A stretch of DNA of 64,000 bases from Spirochaeta thermophila DSM 6578 (GCF_000184345.1 NC_017583.1:2496223-2560222), one strand, 5' to 3'; positions 1 to 9,066 are shown, counted from the stretch's first letter. Notes: generated by a model from the letters alone, not told the origin. A program made the numbers and translations.

Positions 1-123
1 GCGCAGCCTGTCCTTCACCCTGCTCTCGAGCACGGCTCGATTGGTCTCGGTGAAGGATATCCCGCTCGCCTCGTACACGAGCGTCCTGAATTTCTCGAAC
101 AGGTCCTCCGAGAGGAAAGCCAT
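1..123 (-). CDS. cheR: CheR-type chemotaxis methyltransferase, N-terminal fragment (runs off left edge)
   Basis: Only the first 41 codons lie in the window. The reading, from MAFLSEDLFEKF through an sGIsf segment to ESRVKDRLR, matches the N-terminal helical domain of CheR methyltransferases, which methylate glutamates of chemoreceptors. The ATG at 123 is preferred because an AGGAG-like ribosome site lies upstream at about 136-140. A second ATG at 127 is in another frame. The family call rests on a short segment, and the catalytic SAM-binding domain is outside the window. Confidence 0.6.
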   Translation of the reverse strand, partial: MAFLSEDLFEKFRTLVYEASGISFTETNRAVLESRVKDRLR

Positions 124-181
124 TCATCACCTCGTCTCCTTACAGTCTAGGAACAGGCATGATGCCGTGTCAAGCAAACGA

Positions 182-211
182 TTGACACGAAAAACCGGAG
201 TGTGAAATAGT
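182..211 (+). promoter_or_regulatory. Probable pyrG promoter
   Basis: A perfect TTGACA (182-187) is followed after 18 bases by AATAGT (206-211). This would start transcription near 218 and give a leader of about 25 bases before pyrG. No attenuator or pyrimidine-run start of the Bacillus pyrG type is visible. Confidence 0.5.
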
Positions 212-243
212 TACAGGAAGACCCCTCTTCACATGGAGTTCAT

Positions 244-1875
244 ATGGGAAAATACATCTTCGTCACCGGCGGCGTGTGTTCGAGCCTGGGGAAAGGTATC
301 GCCGCAGCATCCATCGGCTCCCTACTCGAACTTCAGGGCCTCACCGTGCGCATGATAAAGATAGATCCCTACCTGAACGTCGATGCAGGCACCATGAGCC
401 CCTACCAGCACGGCGAGGTCTACGTCACGGACGACGGTGCCGAGACCGATCTCGACCTGGGCAACTACGCACGGTTCACCAACTCACCCCTTTCCCGGGC
501 GAACTCCATCACTACCGGTCAGATCTACATGGACGTCATCCAGATGGAGAGGGAAGGCCGTTTCCTCGGGCGGACGGTCCAGGTGATTCCTCACATCACC
601 GACAGGATCAAACACCGCATCAAGGCCATAGGCGACGAAGAAGGGGTGGACGTGACCATCGTGGAGATAGGCGGCACGGTGGGCGACATCGAATCCTTCC
701 CCTTCCTGGAGGCCGTACGACAGATCATACACGAGAAGGGACATCGCAACGCCCTCTCGGTACACCTCACCCTCGTACCCCTCGTCTCGGGCGGCGAACT
801 CAAGACCAAACCCACCCAGCACTCGGTGAAGGAACTCCTCGGCCTCGGGATCCAACCCGACATCCTCCTCTGCCGCGCCCCCATGCCCCTCGATGAACCC
901 CTCAGGAAGAAGATCTCCCTGTTCACGAACGTGGAACCCAGGGCCGTGATCTCCGCCTACGACGTGCCCCACACGATCTATGAGATCCCCCTCAGTTTCC
1001 ACAAACAGGACCTCGATACCATCATCCTGGAGAAACTCGACATCCCTGTGAAGACCCCCGACCTCTCGGCCTGGGAACAGGTGGTGGACATCCTCGTGAA
1101 CGCCAAGGAGAGCGTGACCATCGGATTCGTGGGCAAGTACATCGAGCTGGGCGATGCCTACAAGTCGGTGGACGAGGCGCTCTACCACGGTGGGGTCGCA
1201 AACGAGGTGCGGGTCGTACTCAAGAAGATCGACGCCGAGAGCCTGGAAAAGACCGAAGATCTCGACAACGCCTTCAAGGACGTGGACGCCATCATCGTGC
1301 CCGGGGGATTCGGACAACGGGGAATAGAGGGGATGATCAGGGCGGCCGAATATGCACGCACCAGGAACATACCCTACCTCGGGATCTGTCTCGGGATGCA
1401 GGTCATGGTGATAGAGTTCGCCCGGAACGTCCTGGGGCTCAAAGACGCCGACAGCACGGAGTTCACCCCCACCACCCCACATCCGGTGGTGAGCCTCCTC
1501 GAGGAGCAAGTGGACATCACCATGATGGGCGGCACCATGCGTCTGGGGGCCTACGAGGCCGAACTCATGCCTGGAAGTCTCCTCAGATCTCTCTACGGAG
1601 TCGAGACCATCCAGGAACGTCACCGCCACCGCTACGAGTTCTCCAATCAATATCGCGAGCAGTTCTCCTCCTCGGGGATGCGCATCGCCGCGGTCTACAG
1701 GGCGAACAACCTGGTGGAGGGTGTGGAATGGGAAGGACATCCCTGGGGGATCGGAGTCCAGTTCCATCCGGAGTTCAAGTCCAAACCCCTCGCCCCTCAC
1801 CCGCTCTTCTCGAGCTTCATCCGGGCGGCCCTCGACTACAAACACTCCAAGAAACAGAAAGAGCTCTTCGAATGA
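244..1875 (+). CDS. pyrG: CTP synthase
   Basis: CTP synthase makes CTP from UTP, ATP and glutamine in the cytoplasm. The 543-residue product has the usual family length. The N-terminal synthetase domain opens with KYIFVTGGVCSSLGKG and contains the DPYLNVDAGTMSPYQHGEV segment. The C-terminal class I glutamine amidotransferase domain has GGFGQRG, the nucleophile motif GICLGMQ (Cys near residue 383) and the His/Glu pair in GVQFHPEF. A GGAG ribosome site precedes the ATG. The stop overlaps the next start (ATGA), which couples pyrG to the lipopolysaccharide export genes. Confidence 0.97.
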   Translation: MGKYIFVTGGVCSSLGKGIAAASIGSLLELQGLTVRMIKIDPYLNVDAGTMSPYQHGEVYVTDDGAETDLDLGNYARFTNSPLSRANSITTGQIYMDVIQMEREGRFLGRTVQVIPHITDRIKHRIKAIGDEEGVDVTIVEIGGTVGDIESFPFLEAVRQIIHEKGHRNALSVHLTLVPLVSGGELKTKPTQHSVKELLGLGIQPDILLCRAPMPLDEPLRKKISLFTNVEPRAVISAYDVPHTIYEIPLSFHKQDLDTIILEKLDIPVKTPDLSAWEQVVDILVNAKESVTIGFVGKYIELGDAYKSVDEALYHGGVANEVRVVLKKIDAESLEKTEDLDNAFKDVDAIIVPGGFGQRGIEGMIRAAEYARTRNIPYLGICLGMQVMVIEFARNVLGLKDADSTEFTPTTPHPVVSLLEEQVDITMMGGTMRLGAYEAELMPGSLLRSLYGVETIQERHRHRYEFSNQYREQFSSSGMRIAAVYRANNLVEGVEWEGHPWGIGVQFHPEFKSKPLAPHPLFSSFIRAALDYKHSKKQKELFE

Positions 1876-2417
1876 GGATCCGGATCGCACTCCTCCTCAC
1901 AGGCCTTCTTCTCTCCTGCAGCTTCAACTACGAGGAGGCCATGTGGGAACCGAGCACCCGGGAATACCCGAACATGACCATAGAACACCTTTCCCACCGT
2001 GTGGTACAGGACGGAGCGCTCCTCCTCTCCGTGACCGCGGAGAAGGCCGAAGAGTATCGGGACGCACAGATCCTCGCGGTCACTGGGGTCCTGTTCCAGG
2101 AGTTCGACAGGGAGGGAAATGTCGTGAGACAGGCCCGGGCTGCGCACGCGCGGTTCCACCGGGACACCGAGGACATCGAGACCGAAGGGGAGGTTGAGGT
2201 ACAGGACAGGACGGAAGACATCACCATCCGGGGATCGGACTTCACCTGGAAGAAGAAGGAACGTTCGATCTCGGCCCCACCTGGCGTGGAGGTGGAGATC
2301 CAGGGAGAGGACTACAGGCTCAGAGGCACGGGTTTCTCCGCGGACGCCGGGACCCTCTCCCTCCGGTTCACCGGCAATCCACAAGGCACGTACACCCAGG
2401 AGGAGGACGGTGAGTAG
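1872..2417 (+). CDS. lptC: LptC-like lipoprotein, LPS export ABC transporter periplasmic component
   Basis: The 181-residue protein starts with a lipoprotein signal peptide (MRIRIALLLTGLLLSC, lipobox LLSC). The mature part has the YPNMTIEHLSHRVVQDG opening and alternating beta strands typical of LptC/YrbK. LptC bridges the LptBFG inner-membrane transporter to LptA. The ATG at 1872 overlaps the pyrG stop and fits the signal peptide; a longer upstream reading inside pyrG was rejected. Anchoring by a lipid instead of a transmembrane helix differs from E. coli LptC. The function is inferred from the lptA and lptB neighbours and the fold pattern, since sequence conservation is low. Confidence 0.75.
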   Translation: MRIRIALLLTGLLLSCSFNYEEAMWEPSTREYPNMTIEHLSHRVVQDGALLLSVTAEKAEEYRDAQILAVTGVLFQEFDREGNVVRQARAAHARFHRDTEDIETEGEVEVQDRTEDITIRGSDFTWKKKERSISAPPGVEVEIQGEDYRLRGTGFSADAGTLSLRFTGNPQGTYTQEEDGE

Positions 2418-3060
2418 GGGCCCCACCATGCGGTCCGTGATGTGTCTCCTGTGTCTCGCCGTCTCGGTCCTCGTCGGCGAGGAGTTCTCGTTCTCCGCGG
2501 ACACCCTCTCGGCCACCCTCGCCCGGGGCAAGGAGAAGACCATACTCAAGGGCAACGCAAAGGTCGTCTCCGGAGCCCGCATCATGACGGCAGAGACCAT
2601 AGAGCTCTCCGGACCCGATTTCCGCTACGTCCTCTGCACCGGGGGAATAGTCTTCCAGAACCCCGAGGACGGCCTCTACATACAGGCAGAACGACTGTTC
2701 CACGACAGGGAGACGGAGAAGACGCACATCGAGGGCAACATCCTCCTCGAAGACAAGAAGAACAACACCGTGATCCGGGCTCATATCCTGGACTATGACG
2801 AACGCTCTCAACAGGCCTTCATACAGATCGGGGTGCGGATATTCAAAGAGGACATCACCGGAAGGGGAGAGTTCGCTCACTACGACAGGGACAAGGAGAT
2901 CCTCACCCTCTCGGGCTCTCCGGTTCTCTACAAGAAGCACGACGAGTACAGAGCCACCCGGGTCATCGTCCACCTCGACACCGACGAGGTGGAGATGGAA
3001 GGCAGGATAGAAGGAACCATCCTTCAGGAGGAAGAGGAGGCACAGGAACCCCATGAGTGA
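2410..3060 (+). CDS. lptA: LptA/OstA-like periplasmic LPS transport protein
   Basis: The 216-residue product has a signal peptide (core [14 protein letters not shown]) and an OstA-type beta-jellyroll pattern. Examples are [25 protein letters not shown] and a later stretch with [18 protein letters not shown]. LptA forms the periplasmic bridge for lipopolysaccharide to the outer membrane. The GTG at 2410 is chosen because AGGAGG (2401-2406) is well spaced for it and it overlaps the lptC stop. An in-frame ATG at 2428 is a possible alternative. The 3' end overlaps lptB by 8 bases. Confidence 0.78.
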   Translation: MSRGPTMRSVMCLLCLAVSVLVGEEFSFSADTLSATLARGKEKTILKGNAKVVSGARIMTAETIELSGPDFRYVLCTGGIVFQNPEDGLYIQAERLFHDRETEKTHIEGNILLEDKKNNTVIRAHILDYDERSQQAFIQIGVRIFKEDITGRGEFAHYDRDKEILTLSGSPVLYKKHDEYRATRVIVHLDTDEVEMEGRIEGTILQEEEEAQEPHE

Positions 3061-3784
3061 GCACGTCCTGGGCGTGGATGGTCTCGTCAAGCGCTTCGGC
3101 AAGAAAACCGTGGTGAAGGACGTTTCCTTCGAGATGCGCACCGGGGAAGTCGTCGGCCTCCTGGGACCAAACGGGGCGGGCAAGACCACCATCTTCTACA
3201 TGGTGGTGGGATTCCTCACCCCCACCGAGGGGAGGGTCTACTTCGACTTCCACGACATCTCCCGCCTCCCCATGTACAAGAGAGCACGCCTGGGCATCTC
3301 CTACCTCCCCCAGGAACCCTCGATCTTTCGCCGCCTCACAGTCGAGGAGAACGTGTGGGCCATCCTCGAGACGAGGAAGGACCTCACCCGGGAGGAGAAA
3401 CAGAGGACCCTCGAGGAACTCCTTGCGGAGATGGGGATCACCCACATCCGGAAGCAGAAGGCCTACACCCTCTCGGGGGGAGAGAGGCGAAGGACCGAGA
3501 TCGCACGGGCCCTTGCGATCAGGCCCGCCTTCCTCCTCCTCGACGAACCCTTCGCAGGGATAGATCCAATCGCCGTCTACGAGATCAAGCAGATCATCGC
3601 GCAGCTCTCAAAGAAGGGGATAGGCATACTCATCACCGATCACAACGTACGGGACACCCTCGAGATCACCCACCGGTCCTACATCATCAACCTGGGGGAG
3701 ATCCTCGTGCAGGGGTCCCGGGAAGAGCTCGTGAACAACGAGATCGCCCGTCGTATCTACCTGGGAGAACACTTCCAGCTCTGA
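3053..3784 (+). CDS. lptB: LPS export ABC transporter ATPase
   Basis: The 243-residue cytoplasmic ATPase has Walker [11 protein letters not shown]-loop [19 protein letters not shown] signature LSGGERRR, Walker [13 protein letters not shown] and the H-loop in [15 protein letters not shown]. The FAGIDP and DHNVRETL-like motifs are typical of LptB. It powers extraction of lipopolysaccharide through LptFG, which are not in this window. It is translationally linked to lptA, and rpoN follows as in many Gram-negative bacteria. Confidence 0.93.
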   Translation: MSEHVLGVDGLVKRFGKKTVVKDVSFEMRTGEVVGLLGPNGAGKTTIFYMVVGFLTPTEGRVYFDFHDISRLPMYKRARLGISYLPQEPSIFRRLTVEENVWAILETRKDLTREEKQRTLEELLAEMGITHIRKQKAYTLSGGERRRTEIARALAIRPAFLLLDEPFAGIDPIAVYEIKQIIAQLSKKGIGILITDHNVRDTLEITHRSYIINLGEILVQGSREELVNNEIARRIYLGEHFQL

Positions 3785-3795
3785 TCCCGTCCCCG

Positions 3796-3824
3796 TTGAC
3801 AAAGCACCGGGCGGGTCCAATAAT
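3796..3824 (+). promoter_or_regulatory. Promoter that decides the rpoN start
   Basis: TTGACA (3796-3801), a 17-base spacer and AATAAT (3819-3824) form a good housekeeping promoter between lptB and rpoN. The ATG at 3823 overlaps the -10 box, so it would not be in this transcript. Translation from it is possible only on read-through mRNA. Confidence 0.55.
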
Positions 3825-3840
3825 GAAAAAGGGAGGCACC

Positions 3841-5241
3841 TTGCAAACCCAGAAGCCCATACTCTCACAGACCCAGAGACTCAAGCTCGCCCCTCAGATG
3901 ATCCAGAGCATCCAGCTTCTCCATCTCCCCCTTGCGGACCTCAAACTCAAGATCCAGGAGGAAGTGGAAAAGAACCCCGCACTCGAAATCCTCGAGGAGC
4001 GGGGGACGATCTCGCTCGATACCGCTCAGGAGCCTCCCGAGGTCTACGAATATTTCGAGAACTCATCCGATCCTGGCTTCTCCTACGCAAGGGGGTCGGA
4101 CGACGAGGATGCGAAACGCAGATTCCTCGAGGGGGCCGTTGCACGGGGGGAGAGCCTCCACGAGCACCTCCTCTGGCAACTCCGACTCCACCCGGGACTC
4201 ACTGCGGAGGAGATACGCCTGGGGGAGCTTCTCATACAGAACCTGGACGATCACGGTTTTCACAGGGAGGACCCTTTCATCTTCGCTCAGGACGAACGGG
4301 AGCGGCACCTCATAGAGAAGCTCATCCCTCTCATCCAGAGCTTCGATCCACCGGGCACATGCGTGAAGGACTCCGTGGAATCCCTCCTCGTCCAGGCCCG
4401 ACAACGGGAAGACGCCCCCCCCCATACAGAGGAGATCATCTCCCGCTATCTGCCTCTCCTCGAAAAGGGCAAGACGAAGGAGATCGCGAAGGCCCTGGGA
4501 ATGGAAGAGGAGGACGTCCTCTCGGTCGTGGAGTTCCTCAAAACCCTCACCCCCTTCCCGGGCTCGCTCTACTCCTCCTCGAGACCTCACTACGTCATCC
4601 CCGACCTCGAGGTGAAGGTGAAGGACGGCCATCTCGTGATCCTCCTCAACGAAGAGGAGATCCCGGTCCTGGGGGTGAACCCCTTCTTCCGGGAGATGCA
4701 GAAAGAGAACGACAAAAAAGACGTACAACGTTTCGTGAAACAGCAGGTCCGGGAAGCCCAGATGTTCATCCAGAGCATCCATCACAGGAATCACACCCTC
4801 CTCAGGGTCGCCCGTGCCATCGTGGAGTTCCAGCGCGATTTCTTCATCCGAGGCCCGCAGTATCTCGTCCCCCTCACCCTCAAGGATGTGGCGGAGACAG
4901 TGGAGCTTCACGAGGCCACGGTCTCCCGCATCACCACCAACAAGTACGTGCAGACGGAATGGGGTATCTACGAGCTCAAGTACTTCTTCACCAACTCGGT
5001 GAGCGGCGCTGGATCGAGCGGTTCACGATACTCCAAAGAAGCGGTAAAGCACATCATCAAGGAGATCATCGAGGAAGAGACGAAGAAGACCGGCAGGCCG
5101 CTCTCCGACAAGAAACTCGCGGAACTCCTCAACAAGAGGGGAATCCCCATCGCCAGAAGGACCGTGGCAAAGTACCGGAAGGAACTCAACATCCGCTCCT
5201 CGTTCGAGCGGAACACATTGAGGAGGTTACATGAGAACTGA
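3841..5241 (+). CDS. rpoN: RNA polymerase sigma-54 factor
   Basis: RpoN directs polymerase to -24/-12 promoters that need an AAA+ activator. The glutamine-rich region I (TQRLKLAPQMIQSIQLLHLP) is at the N-terminus. The core-binding region follows, and the C-terminus has the RpoN box IARRTVAKYR. Length is 466 residues from the TTG at 3841. That start is preferred because GGGAGG sits just upstream and the in-frame ATG at 3823 lies in the -10 box. A sigma-54 activator is encoded further along the same gene string. The 3' end overlaps hpf by 11 bases. Confidence 0.93.
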   Translation: MQTQKPILSQTQRLKLAPQMIQSIQLLHLPLADLKLKIQEEVEKNPALEILEERGTISLDTAQEPPEVYEYFENSSDPGFSYARGSDDEDAKRRFLEGAVARGESLHEHLLWQLRLHPGLTAEEIRLGELLIQNLDDHGFHREDPFIFAQDERERHLIEKLIPLIQSFDPPGTCVKDSVESLLVQARQREDAPPHTEEIISRYLPLLEKGKTKEIAKALGMEEEDVLSVVEFLKTLTPFPGSLYSSSRPHYVIPDLEVKVKDGHLVILLNEEEIPVLGVNPFFREMQKENDKKDVQRFVKQQVREAQMFIQSIHHRNHTLLRVARAIVEFQRDFFIRGPQYLVPLTLKDVAETVELHEATVSRITTNKYVQTEWGIYELKYFFTNSVSGAGSSGSRYSKEAVKHIIKEIIEEETKKTGRPLSDKKLAELLNKRGIPIARRTVAKYRKELNIRSSFERNTLRRLHEN

Positions 5242-5545
5242 CATCAAAGCCGTCCATTTCGACCTGAAGGATCCCACCAGAGAGTACCTCGAAAAGAAGT
5301 TCAGAAAGATCTCGTACGGGGAAAGATTCATCGAGGACCTTCATCTCACCCTCACCAAGGAAAACACCTCGTTCACCGCCGAGGTCAACGTCCATACCCA
5401 TTGGGGTGAACTGTTCCACCTCAAAGAAGAGGCGAAGGATCTCATAGAGGCCATAGACAAACTCTTCGACAAACTCGACTACAAGATAGCCAAGGAGAAG
5501 AGCAAGATCCAGGATCACCATGTCGAAAAACCGGAGAAGGAATGA
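5231..5545 (+). CDS. hpf: Short ribosome hibernation promoting factor (HPF/RaiA family)
   Basis: The 104-residue protein begins RTDIKAVHFDLKDPTREYLEKKF and ends in an acidic/basic tail. This is the short HPF/YfiA layout without the long-form C-terminal dimerisation domain. Such proteins bind the 30S decoding region and promote 100S or idle 70S ribosomes. A strong GAGGAGG site precedes the ATG. It overlaps rpoN upstream and hprK downstream (ATGA), as hpf commonly follows rpoN in other bacteria. Confidence 0.85.
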   Translation: MRTDIKAVHFDLKDPTREYLEKKFRKISYGERFIEDLHLTLTKENTSFTAEVNVHTHWGELFHLKEEAKDLIEAIDKLFDKLDYKIAKEKSKIQDHHVEKPEKE

Positions 5546-6528
5546 AACAGAAGTTCACCGTCCTGGACCTCCTGAGCCAGGAGCTCAAAGAGCACGACGT
5601 CCTTGAGCTCAAGTGCATTGCAGGACGAAAGGGGCTCATCCGGGTCATCGAGGTCCCCAACATCAACCGGCCGGGACTCGCCCTGAGCGGATTCTTCGAG
5701 AGCTTCGCCTACAAACGAATCCAGATCTTCGGCAGGGGTGAACACGCCTATCTCAGGAAGCTCGAAGAGGAAGGCCGCTACGAGAATGTGAGGAAGATCT
5801 TCTCCTACGAGATCCCCTGCGTCATCTTCACCCATGGCCTCACCCCCCCCGAGTTTTTCGTCTCCATCGCAGAGGAGAGCGGCTGCCCGGTGCTCCAGAC
5901 CCAGCTCCCCTCCGCCACCTTCACCTCCCGTATCCTCAGGGTACTCAACAACATCTTCGCCCCCAGAGAGGTGGTACACGGAGTACTCATCGAGGTCTTC
6001 GGCATCGGCGTGCTCCTCCTCGGGGAGAGCGGGGTGGGGAAGAGTGAGGCGGCCCTGGAACTGCTCGAGCGCGGTCACAGGCTCGTCGCCGACGATGCCG
6101 TCGAGATCCGGTGTGTGGCAGGAAACTACCTCCTGGGCACGAGTGCGAACAGGCTTCTCGGACACCACATGGAGATCAGGGGCCTGGGCATCATCAACGT
6201 GACGCATCTGTTCGGAGTAGGGGCCATCCGGGACGAGAAGAGGATCCAGCTGGTGGTACATCTTGAACAGTGGGACCCCGAGAAGGAGTACGACAGGCTC
6301 GGATCCCAGGAAAAAACCCGGGACATCCTGGGGGTGAAGGTGCCCTGCGTGGAGATACCCATAAAACCGGGGAGAAACATTCCCATCCTCATCGAGACCG
6401 CGGCCATGAATGAACGCCTGAAACAGATGGGCGTCCACTCCTCCCGCGAGTTCAACGAGCAGGTGATGAAGTGGCTTGAAAGTGAAAACGTCCGTACCAT
6501 ATATTTGCACAAGAACCATATGGAATAA
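5542..6528 (+). CDS. hprK: HPr kinase/phosphorylase
   Basis: HprK phosphorylates and dephosphorylates Ser46 of HPr. The 328-residue product has the N-terminal substrate-sensing domain, then the Walker A loop GESGVGKSE (near residue 160). The family signature follows as LLGHHMEIRGLGIINV, with the Mg-binding DDAVEI segment between. ptsH lies 17 bases downstream, so kinase and substrate are made together. In proteobacterial rpoN clusters ptsN usually sits here. Confidence 0.95.
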   Translation: MKQKFTVLDLLSQELKEHDVLELKCIAGRKGLIRVIEVPNINRPGLALSGFFESFAYKRIQIFGRGEHAYLRKLEEEGRYENVRKIFSYEIPCVIFTHGLTPPEFFVSIAEESGCPVLQTQLPSATFTSRILRVLNNIFAPREVVHGVLIEVFGIGVLLLGESGVGKSEAALELLERGHRLVADDAVEIRCVAGNYLLGTSANRLLGHHMEIRGLGIINVTHLFGVGAIRDEKRIQLVVHLEQWDPEKEYDRLGSQEKTRDILGVKVPCVEIPIKPGRNIPILIETAAMNERLKQMGVHSSREFNEQVMKWLESENVRTIYLHKNHME

Positions 6529-6545
6529 CACTAGCGGTAGGAGCA

Positions 6546-6812
6546 ATGACGGAAAGAGAAGTGGTGATCAAGAACAGGGCAGGAATCCATGCACGACCTG
6601 CCACCCTGCTGGTGAATACGGCGAACAAGTTCTCCTCTCAGATCTTCCTCGAGAAAGACAGTGAACGCGTGAACGCGAAATCCATCATGGGAATCATCAC
6701 GTTGGGAGCGGGGTACAACACGAAACTCCGGATCATCGCCGACGGCGAGGACGAGGAGGAGGCCGTGAAGGCATTGGCGGAGCTCTTCGACAAGAAATTC
6801 GAGGAAGAATGA
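6546..6812 (+). CDS. ptsH: HPr phosphocarrier protein
   Basis: The 88-residue protein has the active-site histidine in GIHARPA and the regulatory serine in NAKSIMGI, the two sites used by PTS enzyme I and HprK. Both sites are intact, so it may act in sugar transport, in regulation or in both. AGGAG precedes the ATG. No enzyme I gene is in the window. The stop overlaps the next start (ATGA). Confidence 0.95.
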   Translation: MTEREVVIKNRAGIHARPATLLVNTANKFSSQIFLEKDSERVNAKSIMGIITLGAGYNTKLRIIADGEDEEEAVKALAELFDKKFEEE

Positions 6813-7315
6813 AGTGGCTATCCCTCTCTCTGGGAGTACTCATCCTCCTTTCGGCATGTAGCCATCCGTCCACACCCAGCCTCCTCCTTCGAGAGGAAGG
6901 TGGTGTGCTCGTATGTGAACTGCCCCTTGAAGAGCGACGGTACATTCTCTCTCTCCTCGAGAAGGGCTTCTCATCGAAGATGATCCTCAGACTCCGTACC
7001 ACTCGATGGCCGCTTCCCTTCCTCCCCTCCACCCTTTGGGCCGAGGAGAGGAGGCTCAGGATGCTCCCCGAGGGAGAATGGGTGGTGGAGACCGGGGACG
7101 GGCGGAGGACGTCGTATCCATCGGAGGAGCTCTTTCTCCGGGATGCCTTCCGCTTCTCGATTCCCCGCTCCCTCCTCACGGGGGGTGGTGCACTCATCCG
7201 CGTGGATGTCGAGAGAGTGGCGCTCAGTCCACCTTTCACCATCATCCCTTCGCAACTGAGGAGAAGGGATCTCGCAGCTTATGACACCACCGTGCCTTCA
7301 GGGGCTCTGCCGTGA
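6809..7315 (+). CDS. Hypothetical lipoprotein between HPr and a sensor kinase
   Basis: The 168-residue product starts MKWLSLSLGVLILLSAC, a clear lipoprotein signal with lipobox LSAC at residues 14-17. The mature region is arginine- and leucine-rich with no recognised domain. It overlaps ptsH by ATGA and the histidine kinase by GTGA, so it is made in step with the two-component pair. A role in presenting a signal to the kinase sensor is possible but is only a guess from position. Confidence 0.75.
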   Translation: MKWLSLSLGVLILLSACSHPSTPSLLLREEGGVLVCELPLEERRYILSLLEKGFSSKMILRLRTTRWPLPFLPSTLWAEERRLRMLPEGEWVVETGDGRRTSYPSEELFLRDAFRFSIPRSLLTGGGALIRVDVERVALSPPFTIIPSQLRRRDLAAYDTTVPSGALP

Positions 7316-9066
7316 GGATACCCGGATTCTTCTTCTCCCGTCGCACCCTCGTGAGTCTCATCCTCACCTACCTGCTCATGGTCGTCCTCATGTTCCTCCT
7401 CGCCCACAGAGCCATCACCCGCATCCCCTTCTCCACGGGGCCCGCCGGAACCTTCCTCCTCCTCTCGGGGCTGGCCTTCTTTCTCGCCGTGCTGGTCGTC
7501 CTCGGCGCCTATGTGGTGAAGGCCCTTCAGGAAGTCCGTGCCAGGAAGCCCGGGATATTCCTCAAGCTCAGGCTCATCCTCCTCTTTTCGTTCCTCACGC
7601 TCGTTGCGAGTGTGCCTCAGGGACTCCTCGCCATCAACGTGATCAGGGAGGTGATCGGAGGATGGTTCCAGATGGGGGTCACCGAGGCTCTCCAGTCGGG
7701 GGTGAACTTCGCGGTCTCGTACTACACGGAACGGGTGGAACTCCTCGGCAGGGTGAACAACCATCCTCTCTATCTCGAATCCCTCCAGCAGGACGAACCG
7801 GAGAAAACCTGGCGTCTTCTCCGTTCGCTGTATCAGGAGATCTCCTCCTTTGAAATCATACAGGAGGGGAGAAGAGTCTTCTGGGCAGGAGAGCCCTCCC
7901 TCCTCCTTTCCAGTCCGGAAGAGGAGGAGAACCTCACCAGCCCTGTGACGAGAGAATCGATCGAAGGTCTCACCGTCCTCCGCGTACGTCGGGTCTTCGA
8001 GAGAGACTCCACCGTCTACCTCGCCGTCATCAGCCTCTCGATGCCTCCCTGGTACGTGGATCAATCGAACCGCCTCACCGAGCTCCGCGACCGCTTCCTC
8101 CTCCTCGATCGCTACCAGGGCCCCTTCCTCCTCTCCCTCACCCTCTTCTACGGATTCTTCGCCCTTCCCCTCGTCTTTCTCGCCCTCCTCCTCGGGTTCC
8201 TCCTCAGCGACGACTTCCTCAAGCCGCTCATCCAGTTGGAACACGACATGCGTAGGATCGCAGCGGGCGAACTCTCCTTCCGCCCCACGTTCACCCCCAG
8301 GAGCGAGATCGCCTTCCTCATACGGGCGTTCGCCACCATGCTCACCGAACTCGAACGGAACAGGGAGAAGCTCCTCCAAGCCGAGAAGATCGCCACCTGG
8401 CAGGACATCGCTCAGCAACTCGCACACGAGATCAAGAACCCCCTCACGCCCATACGCCTCGCCGCCGAACGCATCAGACGCAAGGCCGAGGGGGTGGAGG
8501 ACGAGGCCCTCCAGCGTGTCCTCGATCAGAGCACCCAGATCATCCTCCACGAGGTGAACCGTCTCACGAGACTTCTCGAGGAGTTCCGGGACTTCTCCCG
8601 TCTCCGCGAACCGACCCTGACACCTTGCAACCTGCGGTCACTCCTCTCCCACATCCTCTCCTCCTACGATGCGCCGGAGACTCCCTACCGGTTTCATCTC
8701 GACACGCCCGAGGATATCGTCATCCAGGCCGACGAGGAGCACCTCAAGCAGGCACTCGGCAACCTCATCCAGAACGCCATCGATGCCGGAGCAGGGAAGG
8801 AGCAGACCATCACCGTCCGCCTCCTCCGTACCTCACGCGACGGGAGATCCTACGCCACCATCGAGATCCGAGACGAGGGCCACGGGATACCCGAGGATCA
8901 ACAGAGGCTCGTCTTTCTCCCCTACTACACCACCAAACGGCAGGGCACAGGGCTGGGACTCGCCATCGTGCAGCGCATCGTACTGGATCATAATGGAAAA
9001 ATCTGGTTCACTTCAGAGGTGGGGAAAGGGAGCACCTTCTATATCGAGCTTCCGGTAGAGCCATGA
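7312..9066 (+). CDS. NtrY-like membrane sensor histidine kinase
   Basis: The 584-residue kinase has several N-terminal membrane helices (about residues 10-110) and an extracytoplasmic region to about 265. A further helix (GPFLLSLTLFYGFFALPLVFLALLLG begins near 267 and is abridged in function here) leads to a HAMP domain. The HisKA motif is HEIKNPLTPIRLAAERIRRK (His near residue 373). The ATPase boxes are NLIQNAIDA, DEGHGIP, PYYTTK and GTGLGLAIV. The NPLTPIRL form is typical of NtrY. The start is GTG within GTGA. It is followed at once by its likely partner regulator. Confidence 0.9.
   Translation: MRIPGFFFSRRTLVSLILTYLLMVVLMFLLAHRAITRIPFSTGPAGTFLLLSGLAFFLAVLVVLGAYVVKALQEVRARKPGIFLKLRLILLFSFLTLVASVPQGLLAINVIREVIGGWFQMGVTEALQSGVNFAVSYYTERVELLGRVNNHPLYLESLQQDEPEKTWRLLRSLYQEISSFEIIQEGRRVFWAGEPSLLLSSPEEEENLTSPVTRESIEGLTVLRVRRVFERDSTVYLAVISLSMPPWYVDQSNRLTELRDRFLLLDRYQGPFLLSLTLFYGFFALPLVFLALLLGFLLSDDFLKPLIQLEHDMRRIAAGELSFRPTFTPRSEIAFLIRAFATMLTELERNREKLLQAEKIATWQDIAQQLAHEIKNPLTPIRLAAERIRRKAEGVEDEALQRVLDQSTQIILHEVNRLTRLLEEFRDFSRLREPTLTPCNLRSLLSHILSSYDAPETPYRFHLDTPEDIVIQADEEHLKQALGNLIQNAIDAGAGKEQTITVRLLRTSRDGRSYATIEIRDEGHGIPEDQQRLVFLPYYTTKRQGTGLGLAIVQRIVLDHNGKIWFTSEVGKGSTFYIELPVEP

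Noticed and set aside
484..1890. Long open frame opposite pyrG
   Set aside because: It is a mirror of a certain gene in GC-rich DNA, with no ribosome site or recognisable motif.
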